Assembly: GCA_022841625.1 (NCBI GenBank)
Contig: JALHRD010000040.1
Location: 1 to 38,951, forward strand
Length of the DNA: 38,951 nt
Direction of reading: 5' to 3'
From: Xanthobacteraceae bacterium
GTDB taxonomy: Bacteria > Pseudomonadota > Alphaproteobacteria > Rhizobiales > Xanthobacteraceae
Of the stretch, positions 22,159-31,278 are shown piece after piece. A model generated the notes under the pieces. The model had not been told where the DNA came from. It saw nothing but the letters and a program-made list of their open reading frames with translations, and made no database searches. The position numbers and the translations under genes are program-made. Positions within the stretch are counted from its first letter, which is position 1, and each line of letters begins with the position of its first letter.

Positions 22159-23550
22159 TCAGCGGCCGGTCAACTCCGCGCCGGCGCGATCCGGCAGTAA
22201 GCAGAAGACGATCACCGACAGCGCCGATAACAGGCCGATGGTGAAGAAGCCGAGAGCTACGTCTTCGGTCGTGATATCGATCCGTCCATGCAGCACGGTC
22301 GAGAGGTGGACCACCAGCGCAGTGAGCCCGACGCCGAAGCTCTGCAACAATTGCTGCATCATCGCGGAGAAGCTGGTGGCTCGGCTCACGACGGTCGACG
22401 GAATTTCGGCGTAGCCCAGGGCTTGTTCGCCGGTGAACTGGGTGGAGCGTGAGAATCCGGCGACAAACAGCACAACGATCATGACAACGAGCGGCGTTGC
22501 ACTTGTGAACAAACCACAGCCGGCAAGACATGCGCCGCATAACAGCCCATTGCAGATCAGCAACCGGCGGAATCCGAACAGTTCAAGGATTGGCTGGAAG
22601 GTAAAGCGCATCACGGTCGAGCCGACCGCGCCGGCCAACAGCATCAAACCGGCATGGAAGGCGGAATAGCCAAACCCGACCTGGAGCAGCAGCGCCATCA
22701 GAAACACATGCGCGGTGGTGCCAATGTAAAACAGCCCGCCGCCCCAGATCGACGCCGCGAATGTGCGGTTGCGCAACAGCGCGAGGTCGATGATCGGGTC
22801 TGATTTGCGCCTGGCATGCGCCAGGTAAAGCGCGCCGCAGATTGCGCCGACCGTGATCGATGCAATGACCAGTGGCACCGGCAGCGGCCCGCGGCCGAGC
22901 GCGGCAAAGCCAAACACCAGTCCCGCAAGGGCGAGCCCGACCAGGACGAATCCCCGCAGGTCGAGCGGCGCGACCGTCTCCTCGCGGAGGTCGGGAACAT
23001 AGGCGTAGACCAGAATCAGGCCCGCGAGCCCGATTGGCAGGTTGAGAGAGAAGATCCACGGCCAGGAAAAATAGGTCACGATAAAGCCGCCGACCGACGG
23101 CCCGACCAGTGGTGCGAGCACCGCCGGAATGGTGATGTAGTTCATGGCCCGGACGATTTCGAGCCGCGACACGCTCTTCACCACGATCACGCGACCGACC
23201 GGCGTCATCATGGCGCCGCCGATGCCCTGGACCGTCCGCCAGACCACAATTTCAACCAGCGAGCTCGAAAGGCCGCATAACACTGAGCTTGCGGTGAAGA
23301 TGGCAATGGCGGCGAGGAAAACGCGCCGGGCGCCGTAGCGGTCGGCCATCCAGCCGCTGATTGGCACAAACACCGCCAGCGCCAGGAGATAGCAGGTGAT
23401 CGCCAGATTGAGGACCAGCGGGTCCTCGTTAAGCGCGGCCGCCATGACCGGCAAGGCGGTCGCGATCATCGTGCCGTCGAACTGGTGCATGAATTGCGCG
23501 CAGCCGACGATCAGCGGAACAATGACGGATAAACGCCGTGGGGAAGCCAT
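22159..23550 (-). CDS. DHA2-family MFS drug exporter (14 helices)
   Basis: A 463-residue MFS exporter with about fourteen membrane helices. Motif A is GWMADRYGARRVFLAAIAIF after helix 2, and motif C-like glycines occur in VLAPLVGPSVGGFIVTYFSW (DHA2/EmrB-type). These proteins pump out hydrophobic compounds with protons. The start at 23550 (MASPRRLSVIV) is chosen because the open frame upstream (to 23916) is arginine-rich shadow sequence over the aldo/keto reductase gene. It follows that gene by 38 bases on the same strand, so it is probably the last gene of a long minus-strand operon. Substrate unknown. Confidence 0.87.
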   Translation of the reverse strand: MASPRRLSVIVPLIVGCAQFMHQFDGTMIATALPVMAAALNEDPLVLNLAITCYLLALAVFVPISGWMADRYGARRVFLAAIAIFTASSVLCGLSSSLVEIVVWRTVQGIGGAMMTPVGRVIVVKSVSRLEIVRAMNYITIPAVLAPLVGPSVGGFIVTYFSWPWIFSLNLPIGLAGLILVYAYVPDLREETVAPLDLRGFVLVGLALAGLVFGFAALGRGPLPVPLVIASITVGAICGALYLAHARRKSDPIIDLALLRNRTFAASIWGGGLFYIGTTAHVFLMALLLQVGFGYSAFHAGLMLLAGAVGSTVMRFTFQPILELFGFRRLLICNGLLCGACLAGCGLFTSATPLVVMIVVLFVAGFSRSTQFTGEQALGYAEIPSTVVSRATSFSAMMQQLLQSFGVGLTALVVHLSTVLHGRIDITTEDVALGFFTIGLLSALSVIVFCLLPDRAGAELTGR

Positions 23551-23588
23551 CGCACGGTAATGCAAGAGGTGGGTGCGGCGCGCAAGCG

Positions 23589-24449
23589 CTACAGCATTGC
23601 CAGCGGCATCTTCTTGCGCGGCGGTGGAAAGGCGCGGTCGAGTTCCGCCAGGTCGCCGGGGGTGAGCGCGAGGTCGTAGGCGGCGCAGTTCTCGCGGATA
23701 TGGGCCGGCTGCACCGCCTTCGGGATGGCGACCACGCCGGGTTGGTGCAGCAGCCAGGCGAGAGCCGCCTGCGCGGGCGTTACGCCGTGGCGCGTCGCCA
23801 CCGCTTTCAGCGCGGCGGTGCCCAACAGGCGCGTCAATGCCGGCGGCGCGCTCACGAACGGAGAATAGGCCATCACCGGAATGCCGCGGCTTTCGCACCA
23901 CGGCAACAGATCCCATTCAATGCCGCGATGGGTCAGGTTGTAGAGCACCTGGTCGGTAGCGGTTGCGGCGCCATCCATAATCGCCACGGCTTCGGCCATG
24001 TCGTCGGTGTCAAAATTGCTGACGCCATAGTCCAGGATCTTGCCCGCCTGTTTCAGCGTCGCGAAGGCTTCCAGGGTTTCGGTAAGCGGTACGCTGCCGC
24101 GCCAGTGCAGCAGATAGATATCGAGGCGGTCGGTGTTCAGTCGCTTAAGACTGCGTTCGCAGGCGGCAACGACGCCGCGCCGCGAGGCGTTGTGCGGGTA
24201 TACCTTGCTCACCAGGAACACGTCGTCGCGCCGTCCGGCAATCGCCTCGGCCACCACCGCCTCAGCGCCGCCTTCGCCATACATTTCGGCGGTATCGATT
24301 AGAGCTAAGCCGAGATCGAGGCCGAGCGTCAGTGCTGCGACCTCGGCGTCGAACTGCGCGCGTTTTTCGCCCATGCCCCAGGTGCCTTGGCCCAGAACAG
24401 GCATCGTGCGGCCGGAGGGTAGGGGAAGCGTCCGGATTGTCGTGGTCAT
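23589..24449 (-). CDS. Aldo/keto reductase
   Basis: A 286-residue NADPH-dependent oxidoreductase with a TIM-barrel fold. The catalytic tetrad is visible: D52 and Y57 (LIDTAEMYG), K82 (LVSKVYPHN) and H115 (YLLHWRG). Coenzyme-binding segments GVSNF and, near the C-terminus, AIPKAVQPAHIREN are in the expected places. It reduces aldehydes or ketones to alcohols. The ATG at 24449 overlaps the VOC-gene stop by one base (TGATG), so the two are translationally coupled. An in-frame start at 24464 is less likely. The partner enzyme suggests handling of reactive carbonyls, perhaps made by the nearby molybdenum hydroxylase or lyase genes. Confidence 0.88.
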   Translation of the reverse strand: MTTTIRTLPLPSGRTMPVLGQGTWGMGEKRAQFDAEVAALTLGLDLGLALIDTAEMYGEGGAEAVVAEAIAGRRDDVFLVSKVYPHNASRRGVVAACERSLKRLNTDRLDIYLLHWRGSVPLTETLEAFATLKQAGKILDYGVSNFDTDDMAEAVAIMDGAATATDQVLYNLTHRGIEWDLLPWCESRGIPVMAYSPFVSAPPALTRLLGTAALKAVATRHGVTPAQAALAWLLHQPGVVAIPKAVQPAHIRENCAAYDLALTPGDLAELDRAFPPPRKKMPLAML

Positions 24450-24862
24450 CAATAGATTGCCCATAGGCCCGGCGTGGCAAGCTCAAGCAGGTGGCCGTCG
24501 GGGTCGCGAAAATAGATACTCTCGCCACCGCGTTTCCAACTGGTGCGGCCCTCGATAGCAATTTGGTTTGCGCTGAGGCGCTCCTCCCATGCCGGCAGTT
24601 CGTCCTTGGCAATGGCAAAGGCGACGTGCAGCGGCCCCGCGCCATCGTGGGGCGGAATCGTTCCACCTGGCATGCGCACGGTTTCAAGCGAACCGCCGCG
24701 CGGAAATAGCAGCAGCACGCTGCGCCCGCCGACCGAGAAGGCGCACATCCGCCCGTCCCGATAAAGCGGCGGCAGCGCGAGCACGTTGCTGTAGAAATGG
24801 ACGGCCTGATCGAGGTCGTCGACATAGAGCGCGGTTTCGAGAATGGCGTCGAGTTGCGGCAT
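24449..24862 (-). CDS. VOC-superfamily (glyoxalase/dioxygenase-like) protein
   Basis: A 137-residue protein with two beta-alpha-beta-beta-beta units of the vicinal-oxygen-chelate fold: ILETALYVDDLDQAVHFYSN (about 6-25) and the second half starting near LHVAFAIAKDELPAWEERL, ending YFRDPDGHLLELATPGLW. Metal ligands are likely His/Glu in HVAF and LLELATP. Members include glyoxalase I, dioxygenases and antibiotic-binding proteins; the activity here cannot be told. It is 9 bases downstream of the NDUFA9-like gene and overlaps the aldo/keto reductase start by one base. Confidence 0.85.
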   Translation of the reverse strand: MPQLDAILETALYVDDLDQAVHFYSNVLALPPLYRDGRMCAFSVGGRSVLLLFPRGGSLETVRMPGGTIPPHDGAGPLHVAFAIAKDELPAWEERLSANQIAIEGRTSWKRGGESIYFRDPDGHLLELATPGLWAIY

Positions 24863-24871
24863 TGTTCAATT

Positions 24872-25771
24872 CTACCGCTCTGCGCGCATCAGGTCACGGA
24901 CGGTGTCGGCCGCCGCCCGCGGCGTGATGCCAAGTTCAAGCAATCCAGGCAGATGGGGCGCGGCAACGGTGTCGACTTCCATCAACTCGACCTGGTTGCG
25001 GGTCACTGGTGGTTGCGGGAGCGCTTCAGCCATGCGCGCCAGGAGATGCCAGGCGCCGAACGGGAACGGGATCAAGAACGGCCGCAGCCCGGCCTCGTGT
25101 GCGACCGCGCGCAGGAACTTCTCATAGGTGAAAACTTCAGGCCCGCCAAATTCATAAAGCGTTGGCTCGCGCTCAGGTCGAAGCAGAATGCGCGTGATCG
25201 CCTCCGCCACGTCGTCGACGGCGACCGGTTGCAACCGCGTCTGCCCGCGTCCGAACATCGGATAGGCGGGGAGCTTGCGCATCAGGTCGAGCACGGTGGC
25301 GACGAAGCCGCCGTCGGTGCCAAATAGCACCGCCGGTCGCACGATCGTCGCGCCGGGAAACGCGGCCTGCACCGCAAGCTCGCCTTTAGCACGCTTGCGC
25401 ACATAGAGCGAGGGTGAGGCGATATCGGCGCCGACACCGGAAACTTGGATCAATCGTGCGACGCCCAATTGTTTGGCGCTTTGCGCAATGGCGCGCGCCG
25501 CATCGACATGGATTGCTTGGAACGTGTCGGTGCCGCGCTCGACATAAAGGCTCACCGCGTTGACCGTGCCCCAGGCTTGCGTCAATACGGCGTCGATCGA
25601 TGTCCGGCTGCGAATGTCGGTTTCAACTGCCTGGATGTTTGGGTCATTCGTGGTCTGGTGCGAATGACGGGATGCGACACGCACGGCAAATCCATGCGCC
25701 CGCAGGCGTCGGACGGTCGATCGGCCGAGGAAGCCGGTGCCACCGAATACCGTGACAATGCGGTCGTTCAT
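24872..25771 (-). CDS. NDUFA9-like NAD(P)-binding protein
   Basis: A 299-residue short-chain-dehydrogenase-like protein with an N-terminal nucleotide-binding motif GGTGFLGRSTVRRLRAHG (residues 10-27). It resembles the complex I NDUFA9 accessory-subunit family found in alphaproteobacteria: FAVRVASRH, VNAVSLYVERG, IQVSGVGAD (with the Ser but not a typical YxxxK) and the C-terminal GITPRAAADTVRDL. It lacks a clear catalytic Tyr-Lys pair, so it may bind NAD(P) or quinone-related partners without catalysis. It lies 43 bases after the large molybdenum hydroxylase gene and 9 bases before the VOC gene. Confidence 0.82.
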   Translation of the reverse strand: MNDRIVTVFGGTGFLGRSTVRRLRAHGFAVRVASRHSHQTTNDPNIQAVETDIRSRTSIDAVLTQAWGTVNAVSLYVERGTDTFQAIHVDAARAIAQSAKQLGVARLIQVSGVGADIASPSLYVRKRAKGELAVQAAFPGATIVRPAVLFGTDGGFVATVLDLMRKLPAYPMFGRGQTRLQPVAVDDVAEAITRILLRPEREPTLYEFGGPEVFTYEKFLRAVAHEAGLRPFLIPFPFGAWHLLARMAEALPQPPVTRNQVELMEVDTVAAPHLPGLLELGITPRAAADTVRDLMRAER

Positions 25772-25814
25772 GCTTGGTCACGCAAGCGTTTGATGCGAAT
25801 GCTCCCGCATCTGT

Positions 25815-28154
25815 TCAATGATCCGGGCCGTCGCTCCGGCCGTGGATCAGCTCCACCAGCTTGTGCGGCGGCACCGGGGTCTGGGCGATGCGGACATTAA
25901 ACGGCTGTAGCGCGTCCTCGATCGCACCGATCACCGCGGCGGCGGTCGGGATGGTCGAGACTTCGCCGGCACCCTTGGCGCCAAGCGGATTGAGCGGCGA
26001 AGGTGTTTCCTGAAACAGCGTCGTCATGGTCGGGATTTCGGTTGCGGTCGGAAGCAGATAATCGGCAAACGTCGTGGTCACCGGCTGTGCCGCATCGTCG
26101 TAGCCCATCCACTCGAACAGCGCATTGCCGATGCCATGGGCAATGCCGCCCTGCACCTGACCTTCGACCAGCATCGGGTTGATCAACACGCCGGAATCCT
26201 GCAACGCCACATAGTTCAGAATACGCACGGCGCCGGTCTCGATATCGACCTCGACCTCGGCGGCGTGGCACGCATTGGCATAGGCCAGCGCGTCGGTGCG
26301 CCAGTTCACACTGGCGTCGAGGCCGGGGTCGACGCCGGGCGGGAAGCCGTAGCCCGGCGCGCCTTTGAGAATGCGCGAGAGTTCCGCGAGTTTTATCGAA
26401 AGCTGCGGCGCGCCGACCACGCGGACTTCGCCCTCCTTGAGTTCGAGATCGTGCTCGGCGGCTTCGAGCAGATGGCTCGCGAGCTTCTTGGCCTTTTCGC
26501 CGACCGCGCGCGCAGCCAGCAGCACCGAATTGCCGGCGGTGACCATTTGCCGGCTGGCGAAGGCGCCAAGGCCGAGGGCCGTGCCCGCGGTATCGCCCGG
26601 AACCACGGTGATGTCCTCCGACCGCAGACCGAGTTCGCTCGCCGCAATCTGCGCCAGCACGGTCCGCAAGCCCTGGCCGAGATTGGCAGCGCCGGTGAAT
26701 ACCGTGACCTTGCCGGTGTTGGAGATGCGCACCGCGCCGGATTCGAACGGCCCGCGCCCGGTGCCCTTGATGCCGTGCGCCAGCCCGATGCCGATATAGC
26801 GACCCTGTGCGCGCGCCTCGGCCTGACGTTTCGGGAAATCGTCCCAGCCGACGGCCTTCAGAACCGCGGCCTGTGAGGCTGGGTAGTCGCCGCTGTCATA
26901 TTGCATCGCCGCGCCGGAGCGCGCCTTGAGTGGCTTGGTGTAGGGCATTTTCTCGGTCGGGATCAGATTGCGCCGCCGCACCTCGGCGCGGTCGAGTTTC
27001 AGCTCGCGCGCGACGCGGTCCATCATCCGTTCCATCGAAAAGGCGGCCTGCGGATAACCAGCGCCGCGGATCGATGAAACCGGAGTTTTGTTGGTGGCGG
27101 CAACCACCACGTCCATGTGCAGCGATGGAACGATATAGGGGCCGCTCATCATTGACGCGGAATTGAACGGGATATTGACGTCCTGCAATGCAAATGCGCC
27201 GACATCGTGGATCAGGTTGCCGCGAATGCCCAGAACCTTGGCATCGGCGCTGACGGCAATGTCGATCGACCAATACTGGTCGCGCTCCTGCGCGGCATTG
27301 GTGAAATGCTCGCGGCGGTCTTCGATCCACTTGATCGAGCGTTGCAGCAGCCGTGCGGCCGCGACCACCGCGATGTCCTCGGAATAGATGCAAAGCTTGG
27401 GACCGAACCCGCCGCCGACTTCGGGCGTGATAACGCGCAGATTCGATTCGTCGAAGTCAAACAGCGAGGTAACCGATTGGAACAGGTCGTGTGCTTTTTG
27501 GGTCGATGCCCAGACCGTGAGGCCATCGGTGCCGCGGTGGAATTCCGCCAATATGCCGCGCCCCTCGATGGGGTGGCCGGCCCCACGGTGCTGCCAAAGA
27601 TCGGTATGGAACACATGCGCGGCCTTGGCGAAGGCTGAGTCGGGATCACCGAAATTCACTTTATAGGTGGCGATGGTGTTGGTGTTGAGTTCGCGTCGCA
27701 CCGCGGGCGAGCTGCTCTCAATCGCCTTGCGGCAATCCGAAACGGCGGGCAGCAGATCATAGTCAATCTCGACCAGCGCGGCGGCATCTTCGGCGATATA
27801 GCGACTGTCGGCGATCACAATCGCGATCGGTTCGCCGACATAGGATACCTCGCCGTCGGCGAGGGCGAAGCACCACATCCGGTCCAGCGGGGTGCCGGAA
27901 TTGGAATGCCGCATCATGCGACGTTTAGCCATCACCGGCGCGAGGTCGTCGAGGGTGAGTATGGCATGCACGCCCGGCAGCGCCAGCGCGGCGTGTTTGG
28001 CGACGCCACGGATCGTGGCATGCGGATGAGGGCTGCGCACAAAGCCGGCATGCAGCACGTCTGGTACGATGATGTCGTCGATGAAGCGGCGCTCGCCGCG
28101 CAACAGCGGCGGGTCTTCGACGCGGTTGACGCGCGCCCCAATCAGCGAAGCCAT
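25815..28154 (-). CDS. Molybdenum hydroxylase large subunit (xanthine dehydrogenase family), copy 1
   Basis: A 779-residue molybdopterin-cytosine-dinucleotide-binding subunit of a xanthine dehydrogenase / aldehyde oxidase / CoxL-type enzyme, which hydroxylates aldehydes or N-heterocycles with water. Seen in order: N-terminal RVEDPPLLRGERRFIDD, the a/b-hammerhead domain with YVGEPIAIVIADS, Mo-site GGGFGPKL, SSIRGAGYPQAAFSMERMMD, and near the C-terminus LNPLGAKGAGE with the catalytic Glu. The CO dehydrogenase loop AYRCSFR is absent. The start at 28154 (MASLIGARVN) follows GGTAGGACAATT. The iron-sulfur and FAD subunits are not next to it, although they normally are. It begins 7 bases after a Bug receptor gene. 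Confidence 0.9.
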   Translation of the reverse strand: MASLIGARVNRVEDPPLLRGERRFIDDIIVPDVLHAGFVRSPHPHATIRGVAKHAALALPGVHAILTLDDLAPVMAKRRMMRHSNSGTPLDRMWCFALADGEVSYVGEPIAIVIADSRYIAEDAAALVEIDYDLLPAVSDCRKAIESSSPAVRRELNTNTIATYKVNFGDPDSAFAKAAHVFHTDLWQHRGAGHPIEGRGILAEFHRGTDGLTVWASTQKAHDLFQSVTSLFDFDESNLRVITPEVGGGFGPKLCIYSEDIAVVAAARLLQRSIKWIEDRREHFTNAAQERDQYWSIDIAVSADAKVLGIRGNLIHDVGAFALQDVNIPFNSASMMSGPYIVPSLHMDVVVAATNKTPVSSIRGAGYPQAAFSMERMMDRVARELKLDRAEVRRRNLIPTEKMPYTKPLKARSGAAMQYDSGDYPASQAAVLKAVGWDDFPKRQAEARAQGRYIGIGLAHGIKGTGRGPFESGAVRISNTGKVTVFTGAANLGQGLRTVLAQIAASELGLRSEDITVVPGDTAGTALGLGAFASRQMVTAGNSVLLAARAVGEKAKKLASHLLEAAEHDLELKEGEVRVVGAPQLSIKLAELSRILKGAPGYGFPPGVDPGLDASVNWRTDALAYANACHAAEVEVDIETGAVRILNYVALQDSGVLINPMLVEGQVQGGIAHGIGNALFEWMGYDDAAQPVTTTFADYLLPTATEIPTMTTLFQETPSPLNPLGAKGAGEVSTIPTAAAVIGAIEDALQPFNVRIAQTPVPPHKLVELIHGRSDGPDH

Positions 28155-28161
28155 AATTGTC

Positions 28162-29175
28162 CTACCTTGCAATCGCCTGACTGGCCTTTTGAATCACGTC
28201 TTTGGGGGTGGCATAGAGCTCCGCCAGGAGTTTGTCGATCGCGGCACCGCTCACCGGATTGACGTCGATGCGCGACTTCGCCGCATCGGCCAGATAATCT
28301 GCATCTTTCATGGTGGCATCGAAGGCGGCCGCCAGGGCGGCGGCACGATCGAGCGGAATGCCGGGCGGCGCCGCGAACGGTCGCGCCATCTCTTGGGCCG
28401 CGAGGATGAGCTTGAGAATCTGGATTTTCTCGATGTCCTTGGTCAAGTCCATGACCAGCGGCACATTGCCGATCTCCGGTTCCTTTTGAAAAGCGGCTTG
28501 CACCAGGAGATTGATCTTCTTCTCGGTCAGCCATTGCTGATGACGGGTTTTAATTGTGCTCCAGGACAGTCCGCACAATCCGTCAACCTCGCCGCGTTCC
28601 ATCGCAAGCGAAATCTCATTGGTGCCGGGATAACCCGGCACCAATTTGACCGGCGCGCCGAACACATTCTTGTAAAGATTGGCGAAGATGTCGGGTTCGG
28701 AACTTGGCGCCTGACCGCCAAGCGTCGTTGGGTGCTTTAGAAATGCTTCCCAATTGTTCGCCTTCGAGGTGTGCCAGGTCACGCAGAGTGAGATGTCATT
28801 GGTGACGCTGCCGAGCCAGGTGAATTTGGTGCCGTCGAAGGTCGCGCCGCTTTCGAGCAGCGGATTAAGGCCGGTGGTTCGCGCGAAGGTCCCGAACGCG
28901 GTGCCGTCCTTCGGTGCTGCCGAATAGATGAAGTTCGCGGCGCGCAGGCTGCCAGCGCCCGCCATGTTTTGCGGAACGATGGTCGGCCGCCCTGGAATAT
29001 ATTTGCCCATGTGCCGGGCCAGGTGCCGGGCATAGAGGTCGTAGCCGCCACCGGGCGTAAAGCCGATTGCCAGCGTGATGCTCTTGCCCTTGTAGAATTC
29101 CTCGACGCTTTGCGCGCGCGCCCCGGGCGTGGCGGCGAGCAGGGCGGCGGCCGCGAGGGCGATGCGGATCGTCAT
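28162..29175 (-). CDS. Bug-family tripartite tricarboxylate transporter receptor, copy 1
   Basis: A 337-residue periplasmic solute-binding protein. Signal peptide residues 1-20 (ending GARAQS), then the Bug signature SVEEFYKGKSITLAIGFTPG followed by GGYDLYARHLARHMGKYIPG. Two cysteines (SLCVTW, GLCGLSW) may pair. Bug proteins capture carboxylic or aromatic acids for TctAB transport or signal to regulators; TctA and TctB are not in this window. The ATG at 29175 follows GGGAAGACCCGCA. The frame also has a GTG at 29193 overlapping the previous stop. It lies 14 bases after the second Bug gene and 7 before the molybdenum hydroxylase gene, so it is within one operon. Confidence 0.9.
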   Translation of the reverse strand: MTIRIALAAAALLAATPGARAQSVEEFYKGKSITLAIGFTPGGGYDLYARHLARHMGKYIPGRPTIVPQNMAGAGSLRAANFIYSAAPKDGTAFGTFARTTGLNPLLESGATFDGTKFTWLGSVTNDISLCVTWHTSKANNWEAFLKHPTTLGGQAPSSEPDIFANLYKNVFGAPVKLVPGYPGTNEISLAMERGEVDGLCGLSWSTIKTRHQQWLTEKKINLLVQAAFQKEPEIGNVPLVMDLTKDIEKIQILKLILAAQEMARPFAAPPGIPLDRAAALAAAFDATMKDADYLADAAKSRIDVNPVSGAAIDKLLAELYATPKDVIQKASQAIAR

Positions 29176-29189
29176 TGCGGGTCTTCCCG

Positions 29190-30215
29190 TCACTTGGTTG
29201 CGGCCAGCGCCGCCCGTTCCAGCACGGTCTTGGGCGTGGCGTAGAGTTCCTTGAGCATGCGGTCGATGGCGCCGGCGCTGATTGGATTCAAATCAAGATT
29301 GAGCTTCTTGATCTCGGCCAGGAATTCGGGGTCCTTGAGCATGGCTTCGAAGGCCGCGACCAGTGCGGCCCGGCGATCGGCCGGAATGCCGGGCGGCGCC
29401 GCGAATGGCCGCGCCATTTCCTGGCCGTAGAGGAAGACCTTGAGAACCTGCCGTTGTTCCTCGGTCTTGGCAAGATCGAGTACCAGAGGGACTTCTGGAA
29501 TGTCGGCCTCCTTTTGCAGCGCGGCCTGTACCAGCACGTTCATGGTCTTGTTACGATACCAGTCCATGTGGCGTGCTTTGATCGTGCTCCAGGAGAGGCC
29601 GCAAAAACCATCCATCTCGCCGCGCTCCATCGCCAGGATCATCGGATTGGTGCCGCGATAGCCGGCGACGATCTTGATTCGGGTGTTGAAGACATTGTTG
29701 TAGAGATTCGCGAACACGTCCGGATCGGCGCCGGGGCCGTCGCCGGCAAATGTCACCGGATGCTTCAGGAGATCGTTCCAGGTCTTCACCGGCGAGGTAT
29801 TCCAAGTCACGCAGGTTGAGACTTCGTTGGTGACGCTGCCAAGCCAGTTGAACTTGGTGCCGTCATATTGTGCGGCAGGGTTGAGGAGCGGCGTGATGCC
29901 CATTTGGCGGCCAAAGGTCGCGAGCGCGGTGCCGTCCTTGGGGGCGACAGTATAAAGGTGCTGGGCCGCCCGCATGCTGCCGGCGCCCGGCATGTTCTGC
30001 GCAACAATATTGGGCTTGCCCGGAATGTGCTTGCCGAGATAGCGGGCGACCAGCCGGCCATAGAGGTCGTAACCGCCACCGGGGGTAAAGCCGATCGCCA
30101 GCGTGATGGTCTTGCCGGTGTAGAACTCCTCGACGCTTTGGGCATGCACCGGAGCGGGGAAGGCAACAAGCGCACCGACAACAGCGCCAAGCGTCGCAAG
30201 CGTTTGTGGGCTCAT
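29190..30215 (-). CDS. Bug-family tripartite tricarboxylate transporter receptor, copy 2
   Basis: A 341-residue periplasmic solute-binding protein, clearly a paralogue of its two neighbours. Signal peptide residues 1-26 (ending VHAQ), then SVEEFYTGKTITLAIGFTPG and GGYDLYGRLVARYLGKHIPG. Cysteines are in STCVTWNTS and GFCGLSWSTI. The start at 30215 follows GGAGGCATCATCC. It is 26 bases downstream of copy 3 and 14 upstream of copy 1. Differences among the copies lie mostly in the middle and near the ends, where ligand contacts are expected, so they may bind different acids. Confidence 0.9.
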   Translation of the reverse strand: MSPQTLATLGAVVGALVAFPAPVHAQSVEEFYTGKTITLAIGFTPGGGYDLYGRLVARYLGKHIPGKPNIVAQNMPGAGSMRAAQHLYTVAPKDGTALATFGRQMGITPLLNPAAQYDGTKFNWLGSVTNEVSTCVTWNTSPVKTWNDLLKHPVTFAGDGPGADPDVFANLYNNVFNTRIKIVAGYRGTNPMILAMERGEMDGFCGLSWSTIKARHMDWYRNKTMNVLVQAALQKEADIPEVPLVLDLAKTEEQRQVLKVFLYGQEMARPFAAPPGIPADRRAALVAAFEAMLKDPEFLAEIKKLNLDLNPISAGAIDRMLKELYATPKTVLERAALAATK

Positions 30216-30241
30216 GGATGATGCCTCCGACACAGGGACCG

Positions 30242-31249
30242 TCAACGCGTCATCGCGATCCTAGCTTTCGCAAGGATATCTTCCGGCGTGGTGTAGATCT
30301 CGGCGAGCATTTCGGCGAGCTTCTTGCCGCTGACCGGGGCAACTTCCATCTGATGCTTGGCGGTGTCCGCCAGGAACTCAGGGTCCTTCATCGTCGCATC
30401 AAAGGCAGCGATCAAGGCGGCGGCGCGGTCGGCCGGCATCCCAGGCGGCGCGGCGAATGGGCGCGCCAACTCGTGCGACGACACGAACAGCTTCAGAATC
30501 TGGAGTTTCTCGGGGTCCTTGGTCAGCTCCATGATCAGCGGCACATGCGGCAGGTCCGGGTCCTTCCGAAATGCGGTCTGGGCGAGGACATTGATCTGCT
30601 TCTGCTTGATCCAATGCGGGCGCTGGGCCTTGAGCGTGGTCCAGTCGATGCCGCAGACGCCGTCGAGCTCGCCGCGCTCCATGGCAAGCATGATGTTGGC
30701 CGTGCCTTGATAGCCGGACGCAAGCTTCACATTGGCATTGAGGACGTTCTTGTAGACGTTGGTGAAGATATCGGTTTCGTTGTTCACGCCGGTCCCACCA
30801 AACGAGGCCGGCTTTTCCAGGAAGTCGTTCCAGGTCTTTACTGGCGACGCATGCCAGGTGGTGCATACGCTGACGGCGTCGGTAATGGCGCCGAGCCAGG
30901 TGAACTTGGCGCTTTCGTATTTCAGATTAGGATCGAGCAGCGGCGCGATGCCGGCCATGCGCGTGAAGGTTCCGAAGGCCAGGCCATCCTTCGGCGCCGC
31001 GGTGTACAGGAATTGAGCGACGCGCAAGCCTCCCGCGCCCGGCATGTTCTGCGGTACGATCGACGGATTGCCCGGAATGTGCTTGCCCATGTGGCGAGCG
31101 AGCGTGCGGGCATAAAGGTCGTAGCCGCCGCCGACCGGGAAGCCGATCGCCAGCGTGATCGTCTTGCCCTTGTAGAAATCCGCGGCGCTTTGCGCGTGCG
31201 CGGGGAGGACAGTCAGGAAAACTGAAGCGGCGAGAGCGATGCAGCGCAT
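30242..31249 (-). CDS. Bug-family tripartite tricarboxylate transporter receptor, copy 3
   Basis: A 335-residue periplasmic solute-binding protein. Signal peptide residues 1-20 (ending AHAQS), then SAADFYKGKTITLAIGFPVG and GGYDLYARTLARHMGKHIPG. The cysteine pair is SVCTTWHAS and GVCGIDWTTL. The start at 31249 follows CAAGGACAAATC; the upstream in-frame sequence to 31414 runs through a dispersed palindromic repeat and is not coding. It is the first of three tandem Bug genes. The repeat between it and the UbiD gene may separate or stabilise transcripts. Confidence 0.9.
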   Translation of the reverse strand: MRCIALAASVFLTVLPAHAQSAADFYKGKTITLAIGFPVGGGYDLYARTLARHMGKHIPGNPSIVPQNMPGAGGLRVAQFLYTAAPKDGLAFGTFTRMAGIAPLLDPNLKYESAKFTWLGAITDAVSVCTTWHASPVKTWNDFLEKPASFGGTGVNNETDIFTNVYKNVLNANVKLASGYQGTANIMLAMERGELDGVCGIDWTTLKAQRPHWIKQKQINVLAQTAFRKDPDLPHVPLIMELTKDPEKLQILKLFVSSHELARPFAAPPGMPADRAAALIAAFDATMKDPEFLADTAKHQMEVAPVSGKKLAEMLAEIYTTPEDILAKARIAMTR

Positions 31250-31278
31250 GATTTGTCCTTGTCGCAGACTCAATCCGC

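Noticed and set aside
23551-23916. N-terminal extension of the DHA2 transporter
   Set aside because: The added 122 residues are arginine-rich, have no membrane or domain signature and overlap the aldo/keto reductase gene on the same strand. The start at 23550 gives a normal family N-terminus.
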